A program made the position numbers and the translations under genes. Shown in pieces: positions 43,350-56,843 of a stretch of DNA of 64,000 bases. Position 1 is the stretch's first letter. Every line of letters starts with the position of its first letter. The notes under the pieces are model-generated. The model searched no databases. It worked only from the letters and a program-made list of their open reading frames with translations, and was not told the origin of the DNA. The DNA comes from Sacculina carcini (taxonomy: Eukaryota; Arthropoda; Thecostraca; Sacculinidae), in contig OU696583.1 in the NCBI GenBank assembly GCA_916048095.2, positions 2,889,001 to 2,953,000 on the forward strand, in the 5' to 3' direction.

Positions 43350-46300
43350 ACAGGCACAGACAGACCGACAGACAATCAGAGAGATGCAGTTGAAAACAGA
43401 CAAACACCGACCGTCATGGCTGTTTTGACGGGCAGGCGAGGCAGCTGCCGCTTCTTGGTGCTGCCTGCGACGGCACTGGCTCCTCCGACAACCACCGGAG
43501 ATCCACTGACGTAGCCGCCGGCCGGGTACTGCGCGTGATACACGCTGGCTGACGAGCCGCCCAGATGCGGCGCGACAGACTGAGATCTGACACGCTGGCT
43601 GTCCACGTACTGACCCATCTCACCGTACATGCCCTGATCCTGCACGCTCACACACACACACGCACACACATACACACACATACATACATATATACAAACA
43701 CAAACATACACACAGACACACATACACAAACATATACATACACACACATAAACAAAAATATATACACGCAAACATATACATACACACGCATACAAATACA
43801 TAAGCATACACACGCATACACACATATACACACACATACACATATACACACACATACACATATACACACACATACACATATACACACACATTTATATTGC
43901 ACAATTTCTACACAATGTGTCTCAGATGCGCACAGGCAGTACAATATTTACAATTACGTACACAATGAAGGCATTGAAAAATGGACTCACGTATATTTAC
44001 GAAAATTCATAAGCATACGCACAGACACAGACATACAGACACACGTACACACACACACACACACACATCGTAATCACCCAAATAATAAATTTATCCAAGT
44101 GTGCTGCTCTCATCCGGTTTAGAATCTAAAAAGTGGTCTTTCAGTGTGTATACTAAAGTATAATGCCGTACCAACTTTTGGTGCTGGAATTTGGGATGAA
44201 AATTGGAGCATGGGATACTTGGAATGATGACGGTAAAAAACAAGCACACACACACAAACACACACACACATAAGCATTGTAGCACAACACAACACAACGC
44301 CTGTCTTCAGAACCGATGTGAGGTATTATGGCCCCCCTGGAATGAAATGATTGACCCTCCCTCCATTATACATAAAACACCATTATAATCGAGAACCGAC
44401 TTTGTGAAAATGCAGTTACGAGCAACTCCTCGGTCTCCTGGGAGACTTACTAGACTTGTACGCGCTGTTTTATAATAAATCTCAACAACACGCGTGAGAC
44501 AGCGGGGTCGCCCAACACTCACCCCCCTCCCCCCTCCCGGCCGGCGAGTTCGGGGAGAGAGGGGCGGTTGCTACGATTCTGTCTGCTTCACATTTCATTG
44601 TGCGCGTGCCAGTGCGAGCGGGGCATGGCGCCTCTCACCCTGCTGTGCAGCACGGCACGATCGACCGAGTAGCCGCGGTGCATGTAGGCGGCCGCCGCGC
44701 CGCCGGGAACCACGTCCGCATGCCGTGCGGCCGCCGACGTGCGTGTGCGCGCCGACAGCACAGAAGAGACGGCCGGCGAGCGACGCGGCCGCCGCTCGTC
44801 CCTCTCCGACGTCGGCGGACTGCACGAGCTGCTGTCAGCGGCGGCGGCGGCTGCAGTGGCGGACGCAGCGCTGGTCGGCTCCAGGTCGGACAGATCGGAC
44901 ACAGGGTCGGAGAGTCGCGAGCCAGTGCTGGCCGGAGAGAGGTGGTCGGTTGAGGCGACGGTCGATGAGCGCTCCATGTCGACCAGCGCGCAGTAACGCT
45001 GCCAAACATGCCACATATACCTGTAGGTTGCGAGGTTGGAGGCATAGATAGCAATTGTGTAGATTTATGTCGAGGCTCGGGGGGAAGGAGGGGGATGGGG
45101 GTGACAGCCATCATGCATTAATGTCCAAAGTTGACTCAATTGGCCAATTGCATGGGACCCTCAGCTATTTTGTGTCTATTGAATTATACCATCAGAAAGG
45201 TATAACACACACCCAAATAAAAATATATATTGCATATAATTGCAATAACAAACAAATTTGTCGTGTTTTGTTACATTTTGCCATGCTGATTTTGATGACA
45301 ATATACCCAATCAACTGAACTCACCAAAATGATCGGGGGTATAATTGCATATTCCTACCTCCCAGTCAATCTGTCTTGGGGGTATACATACCCCCATACT
45401 CCCAGGATCTACGCCCATGATAGATAGGCAGCTATCAGAGTCAAGGTTAAATGCCTAAGTGACAGCTGCTACACGGGAAGAAGCCGAAGCTTATGAACAC
45501 ACAGGTGTGTCCCGTGCAGCTCGCTGCCACCGCAGAACCGACCCTCTCCACGCTATGGCGCCACAAGGAAGTAAGACGTATCAGAGAGGGCCACCTCCCC
45601 AGAATGCATGACACAACACATGACTGATATCTGGTACCATTTTCTGCTGGGTGGACAGGGGCTGTGTGATTATAGAATTCGCCCAATGAAATTCTGCTCC
45701 GCCGGGTTTCGAACCACGGACCTCCCGCTTGTGAGGCGGGTGTGCTACCACCACACCACGGAGTCCACGAAATTGCATCAACATGGAAAACAATATAATT
45801 GACATTCATCAAAATACAACAGATATACTTCGATGCGTGCGCGTGTATGTGTGTGTATGTGAGTGTGTGTGTGCGTGTATGTGAGTCATATTATAATGTC
45901 AACCATATTATATCACATATCACGGAGACGAGAGATGTTTTTAGCATAGTGGTACAAATTGATTTCGCTACATACATACATATTACATCCTGTTTTTAAC
46001 AATTTCTAAGAAAAACTTATTGAGTTTCTTAAATACTTCTTGAATAATGATTTCTTAAAATCTGCAATTGTATTTTGGCAGCGGCGGCGACGGAGTTTCT
46101 CTGGTGGAACTACGCTCAGTGTGGGACTAATAAAAACATGTGGGGCTTGGCGAAACAAGAGGAACTACGCTCGATATGTTAATGTGTGGTGCGCCACGTG
46201 TAACTGCGTCTCGCTCCACCTGGCGGTACCTGCTAGAAGCGCAGTGACCTGTGTGTCGTGTTGTGTTTCTCGTATTGTGCGTGTTTGATCTTGTGTGTAT

Positions 46301-47860
46301 GTTTGTCTGTAATGTCTTGCTCGTCCCTTGTTGTATGCACAAATACAGTCGGTCCAAAGAACTCGCACTGCTTGTATGTGACGCTCCGTGGCTACCTAAA
46401 CGCCACAAATGATCAGGATTTTTGGGGGCTCAGGAAGGGTTGGCACATTTTTGGAGTTTCAGCACCGAAACCCCCCTTGGCGCAGCCACTGTATTTTGAC
46501 CGGCATTAAGCCAACACAAGTGTTGAACTACGAGAGAAAAACTACGATCACAAAAGATCAGAATATTGCTGCAAAGTTAATACAATACAACTCATTTCCG
46601 CCTGTACAAGCAGTTGGAAAGTTCCTGCACACAATGATAACTGAATTCTGGCACAATATGACGCCTAATGCTGGTTAGTCAATGGCGACGCTAAGGGGAG
46701 TTCGGAGAGGCTGAAACCTCCCCAAAAAACTCCTGTACATGCACATTTTGATTGTAGTTCCTCAAGTGTCGCCAAGCCCCGCATCTTTTTCCTTAGCCCC
46801 CACCAGATAAAATCCTGGCGGCGCCACTGCAACTAGTGTATTCTGAACCAGAAATAAACTGAATTTAACATTGCCAATTGAAGTGATATATCACGAAATG
46901 TAAGTTTAATGTGTGTATATTTTGATTTGTATTAGATACACATTGACCCAGTCACTGTGGACAAGGTTCAATGAAAATGGTGCAAATTTTCATCCCAGCG
47001 GGTTACCCTTTCATCCGAATGAAGTCTGTATTTCAGCACATTATATGACAGGGCGATTGAAAATGCATAGATGTATTGAGATAATGCATGGTTGACACTG
47101 CTTTGTACAATATAATCCATTTGTATAGCAGCGTTGGTGTATGCGCCGCTTTTGTCTAAATCAGCGGAAACAGGGAGACGTCTGATTTTTAGAAGCTGCC
47201 CCAAAACTTTGGCACGAGTCTAACTTCCGTTGTGTCGAGTGGAAATCTTTTGTGTACAGTTATAGCAGCGAGTGTCAGCCCGTCAGACCAACTGGTTCAA
47301 TTGGAAACGGCGAGATACAATTAAGAAATTGGCTGTCAAAAGCAAAGACGACAGAAAATATTCGTGCTTGATTTCAATCAAATACATACTCAATTTTAAC
47401 CAATTAGTTTCCATTTACATATGTTATCGGCAGAAAAATGCCCCGTCAATATAGTGTTTTCTAGTGTGGATATACATAAATCATATTGCGAATCCGTTCT
47501 TGTGCTGATCAAATACGCCTCGTAATTGATGCGTGTCTAGGAATCCTTGCTGATGCGTCCGTGTAATGATGTGCCCACAAATCCACGCCGGCTCCTACCG
47601 TCTGCAGATTGAAGTCCTCGGGAATGGTGAGCGGAAACCACTCGACCTCGTCGTCCAGCGGATGGTTGGCCAGGTCGACGACAATCTCGCCGAGGAAGTC
47701 GTTGGTTCCCAGTCGATCGTGGTCCCACACGGTGAACTCAAGCCGTCGCTGGCGCACGTCGAACCGGCGCAGTGGCGAGTAGACCAGCGTCTGGTTCCAG
47801 CGCGGCTCCAACGTGTTGGAAAGCGTTTTGGTGCGTCGCTTCGACTTCTCACTGCCGACC

Positions 47861-47899
<39 letters not shown>

Positions 47900-50866
47900 G
47901 TCACACGCCAGCGTTGACACAACGCGTGTCTTGAGCACAAGCTAAAACTGGCACGACAGATATTTTGACGGTATTTATTTTAATTATTATTATTCTTTTA
48001 ATTATTGTTATTTCATTGCGGGTAGCAGGAGTGCATTGCCGAAATATCTTGAATATTACAACCACTCGTAACTACAGCCAAAGAAGAAAAAATATTGATC
48101 AAATCAAACCTAGACCAATAGTTTGATACATTATTATACTTCGATATCGTATTACCATGATTCTCACAATTTAGCCTCACAACACCAAAGCACATTATCG
48201 TAATTGTATAAGACGAGATCGAATCCAAACGATCATTGATTCTTGCTGACGATTGCATGTTTGTTTGGCGCGAACAGAACTGATGTCAGCGTTGATAAAA
48301 TACTGTCAGAGAACCCGGTTGAAGAGCATGTCACCTGCGATCGGGAAGCAGGAAGACCTTGGCGTATGGGCTGCGGTAGTGTGTGCCCTCCCGCGGCACT
48401 AGGTCAACTGCCGAAAGCAGGGTTACCAGCAAACGCAGCGCTCGAGAATCGTACCAGATCTTGGCCTGTGCACCGCAGAGGCCGACACACACACAATGTC
48501 ACGTGAACTGCTCTCTTCAGCAGTGAACTACTGCCAGAAGATATTGTTGCAACTAATATAAAACTTCAATAAAAACGCACAAAGGCCTGTAGGGATGTAG
48601 GGTCGCACAAAGGACTGTATGGAGTCCGGCAATTAGCGAATTACGCTCCAGTGGAGAAATGGCCAAGCGGTTTTGGCAACTCTGGAAAAAAAGGAAGTGT
48701 GTGTGTACGCGGATGGGAGAAACAACAGTACGTGATGGGGGAATAGGTGGACTGTGTATCAGTGAATTTATCAATATTAATCGCTGAAATAATTTTGTGG
48801 ACAACTTTCATAGCCAAGACTCGACCGTCTGGGGCTCACAGATTACTTAATCCGGTGACTCGAACCTGAGACCGGTCTCCGAAATGGTACATTTGATTTT
48901 TGAGATACAATCAGATATAATCACTACAATATATAACTCCTAGACAACGAGAGATGCAAATACAATACAAACAAAAAGGATATGTTTCGTTCAAATTAGT
49001 CACTGGCGGATCCAGAGGGGGGCTCAGGGGGCTGAAGCCTCCCCAAATGTTTCCATCAACTCCTCACAACCAAGAGGTTCACTAAAAAGAAGTCATGAAA
49101 AAATATATTTCTGTAGAATTTGTTGATGTAAGCATTATCACAAAGACGGTATATAGTGATGCATGTACGTATTGTCTGATCACCTCCAAAACTCAGTCCC
49201 GTCCCCACAAATGAATTCAGCCCCCTATTTCACCCTGGGTCCGCCACTGGAACTAGTGTAAATGCTGCTGATCCAGCCCAAATGTTGGTACAGTAGAATG
49301 ATACAGCTTAAGACCGCGGCAAAGCATCATGTCGATAATTTTTTTGATACAATTAAATTGTATCAACACGGATTCAAATCAGGCATATACATTTCGATTC
49401 ACTAACCAATGATATGATATATGATATATATAACATATGATATGCTGTAACCAAAAATCGGAGAGAAGTCGTGAAAATTGAAATCAGCATTATTTCATGC
49501 GATATCGTTGACCGAGATCGGCAGCATATTTAGTGAAGTACAATTTTAAAAAATAATGTACGTATTGATTCCAGCATTTACACAAATTCATCCCATTCTT
49601 TAACCATTCATCAGCCGATTAATTCCACATTCAGATTGAATTATATTGTGGAAATTCTCCAGCAAGCTTTCATGCTGCGCTGCCAATTGTTGAGCCATCC
49701 GTTCTGCTTTTTTGTGCCACGCGATCAAGAATTTTAAATTTTCAAAATATATCACATTTGACGCATGATAAAAAATTGAGTTCAGACAAAAAGCAGCAAG
49801 TCAATTCCTTGATTCATTTTTGAGTCAAGTCAATTCCTGATGATTTCGTGGCAGCAAGAAGCACACGGTTTACATCCAAACAGCATTCCCAGTGCATGGC
49901 TCCAATTCGTTGTCGTACAAAACAATTCCAACGTTGCTTTCTTCCGGCCACTGTGTCTACTTGGAACACGTTGAAGGAGGAGGCTTTCTCGCAGAACAAT
50001 TTTAAGAAATTCAAGGCCAAAGTAAATGAAATGCTACTGAAATAGCGGAATTGACTGTTGAGTCTTATTAATTGTATATTTATTCATATTTATTGTTATT
50101 TATTCATGCTTATTGTTATTTATTTTCTATTTATTTATATTTATTCCTATTTTACTCTCTATTTATTACTATTTATTATTGGTTGTTGTTATTTATTAAA
50201 TTATACTTTTACTCAGTGTTGGCTGTTGTTGTTTATTGAATCATATTTATTGTTGTTGCTGTTTATTGAATCATATTTATTGTTGTTGTTGTTTATTGAA
50301 TCATATTTATTGCTGTTGCTGTTTATTGAATCATATTTATTGTTCTTGATTATTATTTATTACTCATTTATTAATATTTATTCTTATTTATTGATGGCTG
50401 TTATTTACTGAATCACATATTTATTGTTGATTGTTATTATTTATTGAGGAACGTGGGCGGAGTGACATTATGGATTGTTATCGGATGATGGTTTAATATT
50501 TATTGTTATTTATTTATTATTTTCTTACAACTCTCTTTCTAGACTTTTTTCTTTTCGAACTCTCTTTCTCTCTGAATCTTTTGGGCGCTTCCGGTACATG
50601 GGGCCACCTTAGGGTGGTAATAGTGCTTGCACTCTTCCCATGCTACTGGATTTGCCTGTAATTAATAATAATAATAATAATAATAATAAATATTTTTCCT
50701 CTCATCCCTATGCTTGCGTTTCAACACAATTTAAATCTATATTCTTCCTAGAAATAATCATATTCTTGAAGAATTCTTAAGAATTCATATATATTCTCAA
50801 TTCGAATTGTGATTGCCTGGCAGAAAAATTATCACACATCTGTATGCACCACACTTGTAATCGTTG

Positions 50867-50957
<91 letters not shown>

Positions 50958-51249
50958 GAATTGGCAACTGCAATCGAGTCAATGACATACTGGTAATTCA
51001 TTTAATCCTGATCTAATCGGATGTACGAGCTATTAGCGAGACTAAACGAGACGACGACGCGACGTGCACGCCGCTTAAAATCCAGCTGACATCGTCGCTG
51101 TCGACGACCAGTCGATCATCGACCGACGACATTGGCGTCGTGCGTATAAATAGCAAGCCAGCGCCTTCGCTCCAAGGCCGCACCACTTTTTCGGCTATTG
51201 ACGTGCTACTACTAGCTGCGTGCCGTTCAGACGCCACAGTATGCATGTA

Positions 51250-51283
<34 letters not shown>

Positions 51284-54200
51284 TGTGTGTGTGACTGCAC
51301 TTGTATATCATCACACGCGCACAGACAGGAAGAGGACACGGCAGGACTCGTTGGATTCTATTGACCCTGGTGAATAATATGTGGGCAGTAAGCGCGGGTG
51401 AGGGGGGCGGTTGTCGGAGGGAGGAAGGGGGCGGGGCGGGGGGTGTATGTTGGATGCGGTAGTTTGGTGACCGTCCAGAAAATGAACACATTTCCCCGAG
51501 TCTATGCCTCAAAACACACATAAAAGCACCCTCACAAATATACACGAGTGTTCACACATCAACACAAACGCACGCACATACACACACACACACACACACA
51601 CGCACACACATAATGACGGAAATCGGAAATTACAAGGAGAGGCTTGAAAAATGTGGAGGATCGAAGCAATAAAGGAGATCTCATATCCACAAAAATATCG
51701 CAGGAAAAGGGATGATTCAAAATTCTAAATTATTCAGTGTCTCAAGATCAAAAAGAGAGCATGCCAAAAAACTGATCAAATACAGAACAAAAATACATAC
51801 ACAAATAGGGATTCCCCTAAAGAGATATTAACCAGAGGAATTCATTGCCGATTGGAATAAGGCGTGTGAAGCGACTGTGTCAGTGGCTTCAAGAAGAAAT
51901 ATGTCGACTGGAAGACGGGAACAAATGAGACAATATAACTGCCAGTTCCGTGTCTACAACTCAGTGAATACATACACGCAGACACACACACACACACACA
52001 CGATATGCAAAAAACCGCAGTTGCAACTCGTTGCCAAAACGGGCCAGACAGGCATGTGTAGTAGTATTCAGTTGACTCGTTCATTTGACCAACACTGGAG
52101 CGCAAGCCAAAACAGGCATGATGACGTAATCAAGTTACTGCCTGTGTTCAGTGGCGGATCCAGCGTGCAATTTCGGGAGGGACTGAATTAATTTTGGGGG
52201 CCATCAGTCATGTACATGTATCATTATACAACGTCTTTGCGATAATTCTTATATCAACCATTCTACAGAAAGATATTTTTCTTTACCTCTTTTGGTGAAC
52301 CTCTTGGTTATGAGGAGTTGATGGAAACATTTGAGAGGGGGGACTTCAGCCCCCTGAGCCCTCCTCTAGATCCGCCAGTGGCTGTTTGGCCTGTGTTGGC
52401 CGTTGTTTACTGGTCGATTAGCCTTGTAGTGCGGCTTAAATGATTGTGCCGTCCACTTTGGCGCTATTTTCAACTACAAATAAATTTCCGGCGAGGTGGA
52501 AGACTATAGCGGAAATGTTGAGGATTTTTAGTGTAGTTATTCTATTATTATTATTAATATTATACAATGGAAGGACGGTAATTTTACTTCGTGACGACAG
52601 ATGCAACGCCATCGAAATGACCAACAAAAAAAGTGAAATCTATTTTGCAAAACGGATCCAAATTCCCGAGTTATTGGGTAAAAATCAGTGAATGTGAAAA
52701 GGGAGAGGCAATGCTATAAGTTGCGTGACTACAATGTCCATGCACCTTCATCAACATGATCAAGGTGCACACACTGAAGCAGACACAGAAATAAGGTAAA
52801 TATCATTAGAAAATAATCCCACACTGTAAATTGAACAAAAACAATGTTTAAGACAATGCCGGATTAAATTAAATTCTGTGGTTATCCGGATTTTCTTTTA
52901 GTGACTTTTGTTATATTTCATGTCCACTACTAAACACATAATCATGCACAAACACACACACACACACACAAGCCGGAATTAACCGGAATTTGCGTGGCAG
53001 CATATTTGAAACGAATCAAGGCTGGGGCTTCTCCTAGACGGCTTAATTAGTGAATGATGCTCGTTGCGATCATCTTGGGCGCACCAACTTGAATTCAAGT
53101 TTAATGACCTACGACTAATGAGCATTTCAGTGTTTATCGTCGTCTTATATTCATGAGCGAGAGAGAAAGAGAGAGCAGGAAATATAACGACCACGGAGCC
53201 TTTCTCAAAGTCATTATTTTCACACTGCTTCTGACTGACTGATGTTCACTACGGCGGAATGTGTTGCCTAGTATGTGATACGTATTTACAAATACAGCCA
53301 CTACAATAACAATGTCCACTCCATGGCATGTCTACGCCAGTTTTTACTGTCATTTGTACAATGCGACCCCAGTTGAGCTTGTCTTGGAGTCGGAGCTCAT
53401 TAGATCAACTACTGAGCCCAAGGAGACATAACCCAGACCGACCAGGGACAATGGCTACCGTTTTTTGCAAGACGTATGGTACCTGTACAAGACCTCAATA
53501 ATAATCTACACTTTCTGTTGCACGATTCTATATACCGTAAATGCTCTTTTTATCCGACATGCCGGATTATTTTTCGACCCCCCTGCATATGGTACCGGAT
53601 TATAAGAGCCTGCCGGATTATTAGAGCCTGTCGGATTATTTTTGGTCACTCCGCACGGTAGGATTGCGCAAAAACTGCAACACAAAAAATAGTGCACTGA
53701 TAACAGGGACGAGAGAAGACGCGTATCTCCACAGTGTATTGTTCTGTGTAGTAATCGCCCACGTGTCTTTTGTTATGATGGGATCCCACAATCGCATCTC
53801 AAGCGAGGACGAGCTCCAGCTTCACGAAGGTACCGGATTATTTGAGCCTGCCAGATTATTTTTCAACCCATACCTGCGGATGCCGGATTATTAGAGCCTG
53901 CCGGATTATTAGAGCCTGTCGGATAAATAGAGCATTTACGGTATACACTTTTATTTAGCCCTTTGATTTGATAATTTGACTTGATTCCTTCTTCATTGGC
54001 TTTCATTTTCCTGACTAAAACCTTTACTTTCTGAACTCTCGTTCTCACTACATCTTTGGGGCGCTTCCGGTATATTCCGCAAAGTGGTAATGGTGCTTGC
54101 ACTCTTCCCATGCTACTGGATTTGTCTGTAATTAATTATAATAAAAATACACAAGCAACTTATTGTTCCCGGCTCTTTGAAAACCGCCACTGACAAGAGT

Positions 54201-56043
54201 TGGAGGTAGAGACAATGGGCACGCTACCGAACTGCAGCGAAAACTGATCGGGAACAATGATGCTATGCCTAGATTACGTTTGGTCTGGCCTCAGTCTCCA
54301 CTCTCTGTCTCTTTCTTGTTAGGTTGCCGATAGTCGAGACTGAGGGACGAGAATGAGCCGGGACAGCGGCGGGACCGAATGTACCCGAGGCGCAATATTC
54401 TTAGCTCCCAACTGACCCACCTGCACACGACCGCCGATATTGTCGACGCACGGACGCAGCTGGGTGCGGCCCTCCGACGAGCCCGGTGACGTGACGGTGA
54501 CGCTCGGTCGACGATCGTGGCGCTTGCCCTCGGCCAGTCTCGCGCGCAGCTCGTGCTCGTAGACTGGCGTCACATGGGGATAACAGACAGGAGAGGATAG
54601 CACTCACTGAGTACTAGCACACCACTACCACACTGCAGCTTGCGAGGAGCAAGTGGACTCTCACACACGAGGTTCGTGGTTCAAAACCCGGCCCCGGCTT
54701 GATATTCAATAGTTATCCGTCTCAGTCTCCCAGGGTGGCCCGGCTGTGAATGGGCTTATAGCCATATAGTCTCGACAGACTGATGTACGCTTAAGATGTC
54801 AATAGCACTGCCACAGAGCCGAGCGACAAGTAAAAGTTATGACAGTTGAACTCAACCATACAGAGCAGTGCGCCAGAAGCATTAGGAGAGAAAACAGGGT
54901 CCATCACAAACCTGTAAGATAATGCTCCGATACCAAGACGATATAGAAACAGGTACAATATGACACGCAGGAGAACAAAAAGGAACAAACTGATCTACAA
55001 CCAACACGCCGGTAGTCACATCACAAAAACGACTGGTTGAAAATTTGCAGCCGAAAATAGCGTTAACTCGGCAGATCAGAATTCATTCTCACACAAAGGG
55101 TTAAAGGTTAAAGGCCTCAAATGACAGCTGCTACACAGGAAGAAGCCGAAGCTTATGAACACACACAGGTGTGTCCCGTGCAGCTCACTGCCACCGCAGA
55201 ACCGACCCTCTCCACGCTATGGCGCCACAAGGACGGAAGACATATTAGAGAGGGCCACCTCCCCAGAATGCATGACACAACACATGACTGATATCGGGTA
55301 CCATCATTTACTGCTGGGTGGACAGGAGCTGTTGGATTACAGAATTTGCCGAAGAAATTCTGTCCACCGGGTTACGAACCACGGACCTCCCGCTTGTGAA
55401 GCGGGTGTGCTATCCACTACATCACGGAGTCCGCAAACACATATAAAGAGGGGAGGGGCATCTACACAATGTCAAGCAAGAAATATGCTGCAATATCGAG
55501 CCTGGTTCTTGCTAACACACATTACACTACGCTGACCTTACGGGAGCTGACACAACAGTTGAAAACAGTAAGGTACACGACTCATACACCACTGACATCT
55601 CATATCAATCTTGTCTGCATCGGCCCATACTAATAGTACACGCGTACAGACTCACACTAGCACAGTGGTTCTTAGCTTGGGTTCGATCCAACCCCAGGGG
55701 TTAGGGGTTAGGTGGTGAGTCAGTTTTAGGAGTTAGGCGGTTTGGTTCACCCACTCGTACGATTCGTGACGTCAAGCTCTGCTTGGTCATCATTGGCTGC
55801 AGCTAATCATGCCACATCGTTTGTCCTTGATATCTGTGCTGCAAGCAACTCGGTCCACTCAGTAGTAGCCTACTTGGGTGACTGTCTTGATCGTACGTGA
55901 TTCGTGATATTTATAACACCTCAAACACGAAGGATTCAATAAATGCATGTGTGCAACTTGTGGGGTTCAGTACGTCGAATAAGGTTGAGAACCACTGCAC
56001 TCGCACTTGACATGTGCTGAAGCCGTGATCACATTGTGTGTGT

Positions 56044-56094
<51 letters not shown>

Positions 56095-56780
56095 ACCTGC
56101 AGGAGACGCAACGCCCGAGGAAGCGGCCGCCGCCGCACGTTGCCTGATTGCGCCGGAGCTGAGCTGAGGCGGCTGCGGTAGTGGCGCGTGTTGTTGCTGA
56201 CAGCGGCGATGAACAAGCAGCTCAACGTGCGGTTCCTGACGCGACTCGGCGATAATGTCGTACACTTCCTCAAACGTCTTGCCCTGTAGACGACAACCGT
56301 TCCACTCGATCACCTCGTCGCCTGTTACACACACACACACACACATACATACATGCAGAGACACAGGTTTCGGTAGACACAGAAATGTACAGCGAGTGAA
56401 GAGTCTAGTCTCATTGCAGTGGGTCTATAGACACCTGTGTCAGTCTAGAAAAGGTATTTGATTGAAGCATAGCCAAACGCTCTAGACTGACTGGTTGTCC
56501 CTCTCGACCAGTCGCTCCCTACCTTTTCCAGCTTGTTAGCCAATTTAGCATGCCACATTAAGCATGACACGACCCTTGCACAAAACGGTGTCAACATTGA
56601 TAGATATGGCTAAACTAGAACCCATCTTTCTCTCGCCCATCGATCACCCAGAAAAATTGCCAAATTACCCCCGCCGGTAATTTATCACCAGGCAGAGAAC
56701 CAATGTTCTAGCCCTACCACCTGTTGATTGAATGTGGAATATCCCTACCACCGGAGGGCTGACTGTACACAGGGTGGGTG

Positions 56781-56843
<63 letters not shown>

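Noticed and set aside
44494..45051. Arg-rich plus-strand frame opposite a RIM exon
   Set aside because: Antisense shadow of the GC-rich linker exon; the minus strand joins in phase with neighbouring RIM exons.
51013..51339. Open frame in a RIM intron (RPWSEGAGLLFIRTTP, DDRLVVDSDDVSW) after a TG tract, as an extra RIM exon
   Set aside because: The exons at 54421 and 48465 already join in phase to give the conserved GGRVQ|AKIWYD sequence, and this frame matches no RIM region and has no clear acceptor. An alternative exon cannot be excluded.
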